Shown: positions 48,730-59,480 of the stretch, piece by piece | Layout of the letters: each line of letters begins with the position of its first letter | Numbering within the stretch: the stretch's first letter is position 1 | Assembly: GCA_051453625.1 (NCBI GenBank) | Contig: JBOZIK010000001.1 | Span: forward strand, 193,284,687 to 193,348,686 | Source of the DNA: Welwitschia mirabilis | Lineage: Eukaryota; Gnetophyta; Gnetopsida; Welwitschiales | Direction of reading: 5' to 3' | Length of the DNA stretch: 64,000 nucleotides | The notes under the pieces: generated by a model | Database searches by the model: none | The model's input: the letters and a program-made list of their open reading frames with translations, nothing else | What the model was told of the DNA's origin: nothing | Program-made: the position numbers and the translations under genes

Positions 48730-50518
48730 GAACAACTGGCACTATAATGAAGAAAACCTTTTCAAAGAATTTATGATAAAAGAAGAGCTAACAAACATCT
48801 TGATTACGAGATGTAAGTATACTTGATCCAATAAGAGGGGAGGAAATAATTTGGTGATGTGCAAAATCAATAGGATTATGACAGGAAAAGAGATCATTGC
48901 TAGAATGTTAATTGAAGCATGGAATAACAAGATGGTTGCTTATCACAAAGCCATCAGATTTTAAATTGGGATATTTTCACTCCTTAAATCCTTCTTTGAA
49001 ATGAAAAGATACTATATTGGTAGAGAAGACATGTGAAAATAATCTATAGAAATTATGATATTTCTAGCCTATTACTTTCATGTATAAATGTCTAAAAAAG
49101 ACAAAGAAATATTTGAATCTCATAAAAAGATTGAAGAGGAACTATAAAAGATCCAGAATGCATAAGGAAAAGATTAGGACATCCTCAAATATAGGGAGTA
49201 AAGATTCCTTTAGAAACTCTAGGAGATCATTTCTGATGAAGAGTAATTATGGAGGTCAGAGAAAGATCTAGAACCAAATGGCTACATGAAGGAGATAAAA
49301 ATACCAAATTCTTCTTCCATCAAGAAAACTCAAGGTGCTAAATAATGCTCTTAAGAAAGAAGAGGACATCAAGACAAAGATAAAGATTCACCTAAGAAGT
49401 ATCCAGGACCAAAAGGATATGATCCCTACTCTGCTAGAATAGAGAAAAATATTAATAAAGAGGATAATGAATAACTAAATATGTTCATTAACAAGGATGA
49501 GGTGAGGAGAGCTATTAACTCCATGAAAAACAATAGAGCCTTAGGGCCATATAGATGGCCTATAAAGCTATTTAGTGAATACTTCTCTCTTCTAGAAAAT
49601 AATCTCCAAGATGTTATAAATAAGATATTCATTAACAAAAGAATCCCTACAGAGATGAACAAGACCAAGATAGTCCTCATTCCAAAGAAGATAGAGGCTA
49701 ATAACTTGGAAGATTATAGACCCATAGGTATATGTTATAAACTTTATAGGATCTTTGTTAAGATCATGATTAGTCATATCATCCCCTTACTTATAAGATC
49801 ATTTCTTCAAACCAAGATAGCTTCATCAACTCTAGGTAAATCTAAGACCAAATTTTACTCGCTCATAAGGTAATCCACTCTACAACAAAACATAAATAGC
49901 CATTGATGCTTACTAAAATTAATATATCTAAGGCTTATGACATAGTTAGCCGGTGGACCCCAAGCACCATTCTTAATAAAATAAGATTTATTGATGATAT
50001 TATTAATTTATGGATGAATATATAGGCTTTAATTGAATTCTTCTTAAATATTAACAATAAAAGATCTAAATATTTTATTATAGGAAAAGGTTTGAGATAA
50101 GAAGATCTGTTATTCCCTTATTTATTTCTTTTTGTCATTAATGTTTTATAGGACATGTTAAGTAAAAATGAGACTAAAAGGACTAAGGTTATCTTGTAAA
50201 CTTTCATAGATAACCATTATGCATATGACACCATAATTATGACCCAAACCATCTATGAACAAGCCAATGCCCTTAGATACACTATGGAACTATTCATTAG
50301 AGTGACTAGTATTAAACATAACTAGAATAAAATAAATCTTTTCCTTATTAACTAGATGTAGAAGTGATATCATCGACAATATGAGAGATAAGAAGTGAAA
50401 CATCAAGGATATCTATCTAAAGTTCCTTTGAAGAACTAGTATAAAATACAGACTTAGCAATATGTTCTAAAAAGATTATAGAGGAAATATGGCTTATTAA
50501 GCAATAAATTTTTTTCTA
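48730..50518 (+). pseudogene. L1-type LINE: endonuclease end and reverse transcriptase
   Basis: Near 48810-48900 the plus strand reads TRCKYT-stop-SNKRGGNNLVMCKINRIM, fitting the L1 endonuclease 'FTW.N.......S.LDR'. Around 49257-49320 is RTKWLHEGDKNTKFF (family 'W...GD.NT.FFH'). The frame 49481-49873 encodes 130 residues with DEVRRAINSMKNNRALGPYR, VLIPKK and LEDYRPIGICYKLYRIFVKI, all diagnostic of the L1 RT fingers. Downstream, ISKAYD, GKGLR and YLFLFVINVL follow, and the catalytic FADD block reads YAYD (50218-50229) with the first Asp changed to Tyr. The 3' part is separated by copia B and resumes at about 58625. Confidence 0.9.
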
Positions 50519-50701
50519 AGACATAAAATAGCCCAAAAGTAAGAGTACAAGATTTCCCAAATATTAATTTAGTTTACCTCCTCATTCATTTCATTAGAGA
50601 GCTTACTTATAAAGGGAAGTGCACCTTTAGGATTTAACTAAGATTTTCATATATCCCTAGGCATGCAACCACAGTGTGCATACAAACCTTGGCAATTATT
50701 T
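50519..50701 (-). repeat. 3' LTR of copia B
   Basis: About 183 bases, collinear with 58431-58613 and with 36259-36453. Minus-strand TATA at about 50608-50615. The adjoining 'cctcaac' is the complement of a decayed polypurine tract. Confidence 0.7.
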
Positions 50702-50840
50702 CCTCAACATGGTAATATGCCCTCTTCTAAAGGAAAACTAGAGTGCTCAAGGGAAAAGGTTATGAAGGTGACCTACAATAAAACCTCCTAAAAAGAGTTA
50801 TCATGTGAAGGGACTGTTTCATTCAAAGAACTATCAATTC

Positions 50841-50966
50841 ACTATCACACATCCTCTAGCAGGTAGGCTTATTATATGAATTACACATCTTGTAATTCTA
50901 GGCTAAAACATGTACTAGACATCCCGTAGTAATAGGCCATAATTGTATTACACATCCAGTAGCACT
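50841..50966. repeat. Hairpin tandem array, copia B
   Basis: Four units at about 35-bp spacing with an ACATC(C/T)(T/C/A) loop. Stems: GAATTAC/GTAATTC perfect (50878-50898), TACTA/TAGTA (50913-50931), and GTATTAC/GTAGCAC with one wobble and one mismatch (50945-50965); the first unit (50842-50862) is decayed. Spacers are (a)ggctaaaa or aggccata. Confidence 0.75.
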
Positions 50967-51272
50967 AAGATCATGTGTAATTTAAATCATGGATTTAAAA
51001 ATCAAATGAATTCCATAATGTATAAGAAATAATGAGTTTGAATCAACTCATTGTCAATCCAATCTTGGATTGGAAATATTGGGATTTCTCTCAACCAAGT
51101 TATTTGATAAGGATATTGGTAGTTTTCTTTTTAGTTGGATAGTATACTAGTGTAATAACTTCATTCTATATGAGTCCCTAATTTCATGGACTCTAACATG
51201 AAAGTGTTTTATCTTGTCATGATGCACTAGATCTTTCGCTATATAAATAATTAACTAATTAAAGATGGAGAG

Positions 51273-51396
51273 TTCTATTATCTCAGTTTATTTTAGGTTT
51301 ATTACTTTTAGCGATTTCTTTAGGCAATCAAATTTTCTATTACCTTAGTCTACTTTAGATTTATTACTTTTAGAAATTTCCTTAGCCAGTGGATTT
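51273..51396 (-). repeat. 62-bp tandem duplication near RNase H end
   Basis: 51273-51334 and 51335-51396 are imperfect copies (ttctatta.ct.agt.ta.ttta...). On the minus strand one copy reads NPLAKEIS, close to the 'ADPLTK.L' block at the end of copia RNase H, so the C-terminal coding end has been duplicated. Confidence 0.65.
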
Positions 51397-51399
51397 ATC

Positions 51400-52680
51400 T
51401 ACATGCTCTAGAAGCAACTATGTGTTTAGCTTTAGCAGAAGATCATGCTATAGTTTTCTGATACATTAACCCTAAGATAGAGGAGATCTTCTAAAAAACA
51501 TGATATACCTAATTTTGACAATTAAATTTCAATTTCTCTAGTGAAATATGATTTAGAGTATGCCTTGAGGACAAATTGAGAGTTTCTTTTATAGTTGAGA
51601 GCTAACTCTTTTATCTTCTTTAGGTATTTTGATACTTTCTTTGTAATGTTAAGATGAGTGATCTTAGGCACATGAAGATATCTTGATAACATACCAATAA
51701 CATATGATATATCTGGTCTAGTACTAGCTACATAAATTAGAATTCCTGCTATTCTTCTATATTCTATTTTATTTGTAGGATCTGAATCTCCTTAGTAGAT
51801 ATCTTGGCATTTTCCTTTAAAGGCATTACAACTTCTTTTGTGTCTTTTAATTCAAACTTTTGAATCATATCTCCAATGCACTTCTTTTAAGTCAAGAAGA
51901 TTTCATCCTTTTGTTAAATAATTTCTACACCTAAGTATAATTTAGTCAATCTAAGATCATAGATTTTAAATGCCTTCCTTCTTTTCACATATTCTTCATC
52001 ACTTCCAGTTATCATCATCTTATCTATAAATACCACTATTTATAGAGATTGTTATCCATTAAATTTTATGAATAACATGGTATCCACATTTTGATAATCA
52101 CATAATTTACATCTAATGAAACATAAATAATTTGTAAGTTTAGTGTAGCAAGCTCTTGATGCTTGTTTTATATCATATAGAAACTTGATCAATCTACATA
52201 TCTTATCTTCTTTATCTTTTTCATCAAAACTCTTTGATTGCATCATGTAGATTTCTTCTTTTAAATTTTAATGGAAAACGATAGTCTCTATGTTCAATTG
52301 ATGAAGCTTCCATATTTTTTATGCTATTAAGGTATTCATTGTTCTAATGGTAGCCCATTTTTCCTATTAAAGTAAAGACTTCATTATAGTCAAGTCTTTT
52401 CTTTTGTCATAGACCTATAGTAATAAGTCAAGCTTTATGTTGCTCAAGGGTGTTATCTATATTATATTTATTATGAACAACCCATTTGTTAGATAATGTT
52501 ATGCATTGTAACAATTTTCAATAAGGTTATTATATTCTTCTTGCATGGCTTTTATCCAATAATCATGTTGAATAGAAATTTTACATGAGGTTGGTTTACC
52601 ATCAAAAATCAAATGAAGCTCCTCCTCATCATCATCATGAGATGTATGTAAGTCATATCTAGTTTCAGTTTTATCCTTTT
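51400..52680 (-). pseudogene. Copia RT and RNase H relic, copy B
   Basis: Frame 52052-52246 encodes MMQSKSFDEK...ICRLIKFLYDIKQASRACYTKL, matching 'V.M.QP.GF.......V..L.KSLYGLKQ..R.W..K'. About 52000-52030 reads VFIDKMMITGS where the family has YVDDM.I.G, so the second catalytic Asp is Lys. Then KLYLGVEI follows ('..FLG.EI'), and LDQIYHMLLVCY fits 'RPDI.YAV...SRF' in a shifted frame. Stops and shifts throughout. Confidence 0.85.
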
Positions 52681-52689
52681 CGATATTAC

Positions 52690-53900
52690 GAACATCCTGG
52701 AGAGTAGTCTATAATGAAGTACTATGATGTTATCTTTAGTTAATCCTAGCTTATTTGATCAAAGAACCTAATTAATTGCTTCTAGAACCATAATTAAGCA
52801 TGATTAGAACACCAAATTACTTAATTCCTATAGGTTGCAAAGAAGTCATACTAATAGAAGGAACTAAAGCAGGACTAGTGACCACATCTTCCCCCTCAAC
52901 TATAGGATACTGAGCATACAAGGTGGTTACTAGGTTAGAAAAAAGATGAATATTCAAAAAATCAAGTTGAGAAACATTATTTGAAGCCTATGAAAAGATG
53001 ACATCACAAGAAATAATGATCTTTTGATGCTCTAGAAAATACACTTGATAACTCTTTTAGTCTCCTAAATATTTCATAAAGATGTCAATACAAAAATGTT
53101 CTCTAAATTTGTCATGATGTTCACATGGAATATGGATGTAGCACTTATATCTAAAAATATAAAAAAGGTTTAACTTTGGCTTGTACTCATATCACTTCTT
53201 ACTAGAAATACTCTTTTTTAGTGTATCAACCAATGTGGTTATTAAGATGCAAAGCTATATTCACTACTTCATCCAAAGATAGGTCTTACAGCCATTGAAA
53301 TACATCATGGAATGTGCCATTTCCATAATTATGTGATTAAATCACTTAGCAATGCCATTTTGTTGAGATGTTTTAGGGTAGGTCTTGAAAAGATGAATTC
53401 TTTTAGAAGTGAGAAAGTCCTTAAACTTGATAAATGTGTACTCTCCATCATTATCTAAGTGAAAACTTTTAATCCAGAAATTGGCTTTGCTTTTGCACTT
53501 TACTTTTAAACTTCTTAAAAATATTCAAAGTCTGAGATTTGAATTTGATAAAATACACCTAAGTCATCAGGGAATAATCATCCATAAATGAGATAAAATA
53601 ATGAAAGCCACATAGAGTGGAAACTAGCATAGTTTTATATAGATTACTGTGAATAAGCAATTACTTTCGATTAGCATACCACTTACTTGGTGTAGACTAT
53701 TATTGAGTTTCTTTTCCCATTATACATTCTTCACATTAAGGAAAATATTATGGAATGGACAAAAGTAGCTAGTGGCGATTCTCATGCATTACATTCATGA
53801 TGTAAAGAGTAGATGTCCTAGTAGAGTAGGCCACTGTAGTAAGGGAGATACCTTTCTTCAGAAACTATGCAAGTGATCTCTCATATTTTGGCACAACCAT
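52690..53900 (-). pseudogene. Copia integrase relic, copy B
   Basis: Minus-strand translation reads YFISFMDDYSLMT-stop-VYFIKFKS (about 53530-53620; family 'YF..FIDD.SR..WVY..K.KS'), FHLDNDGEYTFIKFKDF (about 53440; family 'R.DNG.E..'), and YPKTSQQNGIAK-stop-FNHIIMEMAHSM (about 53310-53390). The two Asp are kept but the catalytic Glu of 'NGVAER' is Lys. Order and spacing are those of a copia integrase. Confidence 0.85.
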
Positions 53901-53945
53901 GAAGATGAATAAGCTTTTCATCCATTTAATCTTTAATATCAATTG

Positions 53946-54260
53946 TTAACTGTAATCATAAATATTCACTAAGTACTTCATCATAGAAATTGAGTGATCT
54001 TCTTGCACCAAGATGGAAAACAATAGAAGGTATGACCTCAAAAAAGGCGTATATAGAATATAAAAAAGAGTTTGTGAAGAGAGCAATGTTAAGTTAAGGG
54101 TAACCAAACTATGTCCTTTCATTGGAACTAGAGTTCTGTCTACCAAATAAACTTGACTTGCCACTTTGATAAATTTGTCAAAATAATCATTTTGATAAGT
54201 CATGTGATGAATAGTACTTGTATCAAAGAATCCATGTCTCATTATAAGGTATATGCTCAC
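53946..54260 (-). pseudogene. Copia protease relic, copy B
   Basis: Open frame of 104 residues containing FFDTSTIHHMTYQNDYFDKF and then QVYLVDRTLVPMKG. This matches copia 'W..DTGA..HM......F' with the catalytic Asp kept (DTST at 54213-54224) but Gly changed to Ser. The corresponding region of copia A is 39000-39115. Upstream on the minus strand lies the gag side; integrase follows. Confidence 0.75.
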
Positions 54261-55430
54261 TCACATCCAAAAAGTTAAAATTATCAAAAATTACATTTGA
54301 CTTAAAATTTTTAAGAGGATTAAGGGAATCCACTTCATCAGTAACTACATTAGACATAGGTGTGGACTTCATCTTGTCCCAAGATATCTGACAGAAGTCC
54401 ATAGTATGACCTTGTATTCCACATCATAAGCATTCATATTTGTTTTTTTTCCTGATTAGCAGTATTCTAAACTTTCTTCTTATTTGCCTCAGTGTGATAG
54501 GCTTCTTAGTTTACTATTTCTATTGAGCCTTATCCTTATCATGATGTAATTTCTTTTATGAATGGAAGTTGGTAGAAGACTACTTATGTTGACCACAAGT
54601 TCCACGAGGATTAGAAACTTTAAATGCCAAATCAGAGGACAAAGAGCCTGTAAAGTCAAATTATGCTTCTATAGCAATAAGATCCTTACTGAACATGTTA
54701 AAGTTCATATTAGGTAGCTGATTACTTCTATGAAGAAATAGAATATAGCTATGAAGAGAGGAATCCTTCTAACAGTAATGAACTAAGTTGACGTAATAAA
54801 TGCAAACTTGATTTTTTGGATCCATATTAGCAACCTTTGTCTTAATATTCTTCATTTGATCTATAAGTTAATGCATTTTGCCTCTCTGATAATGAAGGTT
54901 ACTCATGCTCATGATGAGGTTAATTAGTTCTACATCATTCTTTGCATCGAATGTATCTTGCAAAGTATAATAATTGGTATAACTAGCTTACTTTTATCAA
55001 TTAACTTTTTATATAGGGTGGCCACTAATTTTCACATTATCTTTGTGAACTTACTATTAATGGATTTTCATGCATATTTTTTATCTAGATTATAAAGGAA
55101 CATGTACTTTATTAAAAGAATATAAATAAAACCCGTAAATACGCATGGTAGACATGAAATATTCATTTCATTCCTCCCAAATCTGATCATCATCTAAAGT
55201 CACTATAAGGTTTGTCATTACTACTATAGTCAAGACTAACATGAAGCTATCTAACAAAATCTAGAATTTAATTTTTAAGGTAGAAGCCATAATGAATTGT
55301 AAAGGACAGATAAAAGAGGTTTGACAAGTCATGAGGTAAAGTCGAATTCCAAAGGAATCTTGATCATATCCACTATTGAAAGTGAGCTATATGATACATA
55401 AAGCTAAAAACGTATTAAGATCCAAGAAAG
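54261..55430 (-). pseudogene. Gag-side region, copia B
   Basis: Collinear with 39121-40480 of copia A. Only broken short frames; no zinc knuckle or capsid motif readable. Called by position between protease and the leader. Confidence 0.35.
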
Positions 55431-58430
55431 GGATCTTGCTCTCATTCACAAGTTTAACTAATCTATCTAAGTCATAATGCAATTAAAGTAAAGAGATATA
55501 AAAAGGTCATGAAAGAAAGGTATAGTCACAACAAAAGGGAACTAAGCCCAAGAATCCAAGTGATCTATCCAAACCACAATGTGTGAAACCAAGATAAATC
55601 CTCTTTAAATAGCAAATAACTTATGTGCATGAGAACAAATAAAGGTATTTTGTTAAAAATGTTCTTAATGTAAGTAAGGTGGATTTTGATGCAAGGGGCT
55701 TAATTTGATTATTAGATGATAAAAATGTAGGTTTGTTAATTTTAGAGTCTACTCTCGAATTTGGATAGCGATCATGTCCTCTCCAAGGATGGTACCCTTA
55801 TCTCTTGAGGGAGTAAAAAGACAAAATGTAAAGTACCTCGGGGGAGTATTTAAGTCATCAGTCAGTTTTGATTACCTCAACTACATACCCCCCTAAGAGA
55901 GAATATCATGCAATGTTTATTATCTACTTATACTTTAAACTCAATAAATTTTTAAACTGATTACACTTATGCCTCTCTGTCAACTTGATGATGAAATCCA
56001 AGTATACCCTACCATTGTGCCTTTAACCTTCATCCAATATACCTTCTATTACCAAGGCGTACATAGGAATTTAGACCTTAGAGTTCTCGAAACATTTTTG
56101 TTTAAGAGAGACACATCTTTCTGTACAGCCCGAACTCCATAGTTAAGGTAGTTAAAAGGTTGTACAACAAGCTTAAAGGGTAATGTATCCTAACATAGAT
56201 CTCTATCTATGTAATGCTTCCTATGCTCTCCATCAACTAAACATTATTGCTAGTAACATATCTGATGTATTTATGATGAATGTAACACCAAAAACACATA
56301 CAACGATATACTTAGACTTAGTACAATTAATCGAAGTGAATCTTTCTCAACATCATAGACTTATTTTAATCTATCTAAATCATAAACATAGGTCTAATTA
56401 AGAAACAATCAAGTCAAGCGGATCTAGATCCACATCCCAAACTTAACTTGATAAAAGGAAAACATAGAAAAAGCAAGGTAAAGGGCTTACAATGATCATA
56501 AAAATCTTCAAAGACCTTTAAAAAACATGAAAAATGTTTAAAAAACTAAGTTTAAGGCTTATAAATGTGAAAAATCCTAAACAATTTAGAAAAACTTGAA
56601 AAATAGCTTAAAAAGGCTAAAAACTAAAAAACTGTTTATTTATGCAAAATAGAACTAATGGCTAAGCAATGGCTTAGCTAAACATATGTATGTATAAGGA
56701 ATCTACGACTAAGTAATAGCTTACAAAACTGCATGTGCACAAAAGGCAGAAACAAGTAGGCATAAGTTTTTTAAAAAATGGATTTCGACACTAGGCAGAA
56801 TCAAACCTTAGACCTGTCAATTAACGCTTAAGATACTTTATCACTGCATTAACAATTTCTTGGTAAATAATGATAGCAAATAATGATAGCAAATAATGAA
56901 AAAAAGGTTTCATTAATGGTATCGGGTATAACATGCAATGGGATGATGAGCTACAAGAGTAAGCTAAAAAGCAGATCGAAAGGAGCAACTACAGAGGCAC
57001 AGTGGCAGATGAGATTAGCAAATAGAGGTACACAGAGCTAGTAGACAGAGGTGCACAGAGGTCAGCGGTAAGAGCATGGGGAGATGAGACTAGTAATAGG
57101 AGGCCCACATAAAGCACAAAGTCTAGTAGCAAAAGCATGAGAAGACACTGTGGTAACAGAGTGCAAGACTAGACACAGGCAAGGGAATCTATAAGACGAT
57201 TGATGCGTATTGCATATTGTGTAGGGCATGAGTGTAAGAAGGCATAGGCAAAGATGCAGTGAGTAATAAATGCATAGAAAGGGAGGCATGGAGGGGTAAT
57301 CATAGGCATGAATAGTGTAGATCAACTTTGTCTATTTAACAGCTATCAGCAGAGTACATAGAAAGCCCGAAGAATGCGATTGGAGCATCTTGTAAGGATG
57401 AAATCGATAGTCACAGGTGCAAATAGATAGTGGATATGATGGATCATGAGCAGAAATAATGGGGAGTAATTCTAATAAAAGATACACATGGGAAGCAGGC
57501 CGCCAGGTATTAGAAGATGCACAGAGAAGATAAAATAGTTGAAAAAGAAATGTTGCATAAAAGAATAAATGCTCTTGAATGATGCCAAGCCAGGAAATCA
57601 TAGCAGCTGGGATCGGACAGTAAGAAGAATCTAACTGCGTGTAGCAAGTGCAGTTCACCATAGCTCAGAAGATCTCAAAGGACTCATGTGAGCATAAACA
57701 ACATGATAGTGAAGAAAAGACACATGGAAGGCAGGGCGAGTACAAGATCCATCACAAGCAAAGTTAATATAATAGTGATTAGTTTAATGAGTCATAAGTG
57801 ACAAGATCCGAAATTGTAGACTACGAGCACGAGAAGCTACAGGAGGAGGAATGCATGCAATAGGCAGCACAACAGGATTGTGGGCACTATGCAGAAACTA
57901 TAATATGCCAAGGTGGCTAGATTTATAAGCATGAAAGTGTGTTGTATGGATGCAATAGCACAACAGGCAGAGAGGAAGAGGTGATATGGCATTACAGGAA
58001 AATGAGAGTTGTGACTGAAACGCACATAGGTGGATCTCGAATCATGCAAGAAGAAAAATGAGGAGCACAGATGGACAATTCAATAGTCAACACCATGAGT
58101 AGCATAGATTCTTGAAGGACACACAACAATCTAGTACAAAGCAAAATGACATGATTGAGTGAAAGGCGAAAAGTGAAAACTCATAACAAGTGATACAAGC
58201 CAGAGGGAGAGTGGCACAGGGTGGTTAAAGCTTCCTAAATAAAAAGGGTCATCAGGCCAAAAAACACAGCTAAAACTAGTTGTTAAGAAATTAAAAAAAT
58301 CAATTAACAAAGAAAAAGATTGAAATATTAGGTAATAAGCATCATAAAAGAATAAAAGAGGATGGTAGGAAGTTCGTAAGAATTCAATGAAACCATCAGA
58401 AGTAAACCAAGGAGCAAATCCAAGGCTCTA
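55430..58430 (-). other. Long 5' leader of copia B
   Basis: About 3 kb without coding. It repeats 'gatctatccaaa(t/c)cac'-type phrases (55447, 55568, 56370) and 'agggatctt'. The part 56940-58230 is purine-rich on the plus strand, with repeated 'cagaggt(g/a)cacagag' units near 57020-57065. Minus-strand frames at 57062-57325, 57332-57661 and 57837-58049 are compositional and match no family. A possible decayed tRNA-Met primer site (GGCTCT) is at 58424-58429. Confidence 0.55.
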
Positions 58431-58613
58431 AGAAATTAAAAAGATTAAAGCACAAGCACAAGATTTTCTAAAAATTACATTTTATTTCTCCTTCTTATTT
58501 ATTTCATTAAAGAGCTTGCTTATAAAGGCAAGCACACCATTATGGTTTAACTAGGGTTTTCATGTATCTCTAAGCATGAAATCATAGTGTGCATATAAAC
58601 CTTAGAATTTTTA
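58431..58613 (-). repeat. 5' LTR of copia B
   Basis: Partner of 50519-50701. Carries 'gcttgcttataaaggcaagc' around 58515-58534: the minus-strand TATA box lies in the centre of a GCTTGC/GCAAGC inverted repeat. LINE sequence resumes just beyond. Confidence 0.7.
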
Positions 58614-59480
58614 TCCTTAAAAGAAAAAGTATTTTGGCCAACACATATTCATTTCTTAATTTAGGTACATGGCAACCATTATCAGTCACCTAAGTTTCAT
58701 CATTAAGAAAATTAACAAAATTATCAAGGATTTTATTTAGTTAGAAGGGAAGGATAGGAATAGACTTCCTTTATGTAAATGAAATATCATTATCCAACCT
58801 AAGACCTTGAGGGATTAGGGAATACAAAGACTAGAGGATAGTTTATTGATAAGGGCTAATAAAACTATTAAGAGAATATAACAGGGGCAACTATAATGGA
58901 GTGAATTAATTGAGTATAAGTAAAATTTATGGGAAAATAAAGGATGAAAATCATACTTGTGGAGGTATCTTTTTAACATGCACTAAGAGATTTACACCTC
59001 AAGAGTTACATATGAAGATATAGCCAAAATTATTCTAATTAAAAAAATGATAAATTATAGGGGAAAGAGGTCTTTTGGAAAGGTTAAATCTTAGACAAGA
59101 TTAAAAATTCTTTCTGGTTAAAAAACACAACAAATGTCTAACTAGGGATTAATTAATTAAAAGGGAAATGTTTGTCCCCTTTAACTATCATATTTGTTAA
59201 TCCACTTTCTAAAATAATGAGCAATTATTTTAATGGATGCACTTAGATCAAGCATCTTATAGCCATTATGTCCAATTACTATAAGAAAAGTGGTGAGTAC
59301 AAATACTGGTAGAGAGAATGAGTTTTTATTACTACTTTCCAGATTTAGAGAATCTAAAATCATATCGTGTTTAACAATGCTCCATTACCACTTCCTACAT
59401 ATTTGGCAAGCTACTTATAGTGTTACCATTTCAAAATTAAGACAACTATCAAATCTATACCATTGCATTAACTAAAGATT
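58614..59480 (+). pseudogene. L1-type LINE: 3' part of ORF2 with zf-RVT domain
   Basis: Plus-strand translation gives VFWPTHIHF (58632; family 'VYW...F.LP'), IIKKINKIIKDFI, then NRLPLCK-stop-NIIIQPKTLRD-stop-GIQRLED (about 58757-58840; family 'W...C.PK..GGLG...L...N'). Later comes RD-stop-LIKREMFVPFNYHIC..........NNEQLF (about 59140-59235), which fits the zinc-binding zf-RVT domain ('T.DRL..R......C..C....E...H.F'). This is the continuation of 48730-50518. The 61-codon frame 59290-59475 is in a different frame and has no clear match. Confidence 0.8.

Larger units (their letters stand above)
50519..58613 (-). mobile_element. Ty1/copia element, copy B (near full length)
   Basis: 8.1 kb with short LTRs at 50519-50701 and 58431-58613. 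Minus-strand order is LTR, about 3 kb leader, gag region, protease, integrase, RT, RNase H, hairpin array, polypurine tract, LTR. It is inserted in an L1 LINE whose RT and zinc-finger parts lie on either side. Flanking 5 bases (ttcta and tcctt) agree at only three positions, so the target duplication is not secure. Same family as copia A. Lineage within copia is not assigned. Confidence 0.85.

Noticed and set aside
57062-58049. Minus-strand frames of 87, 109 and 70 codons in the copia B leader
   Set aside because: Same compositional pattern as in copia A, no sequence similarity between the predicted proteins of the two copies, no family match.
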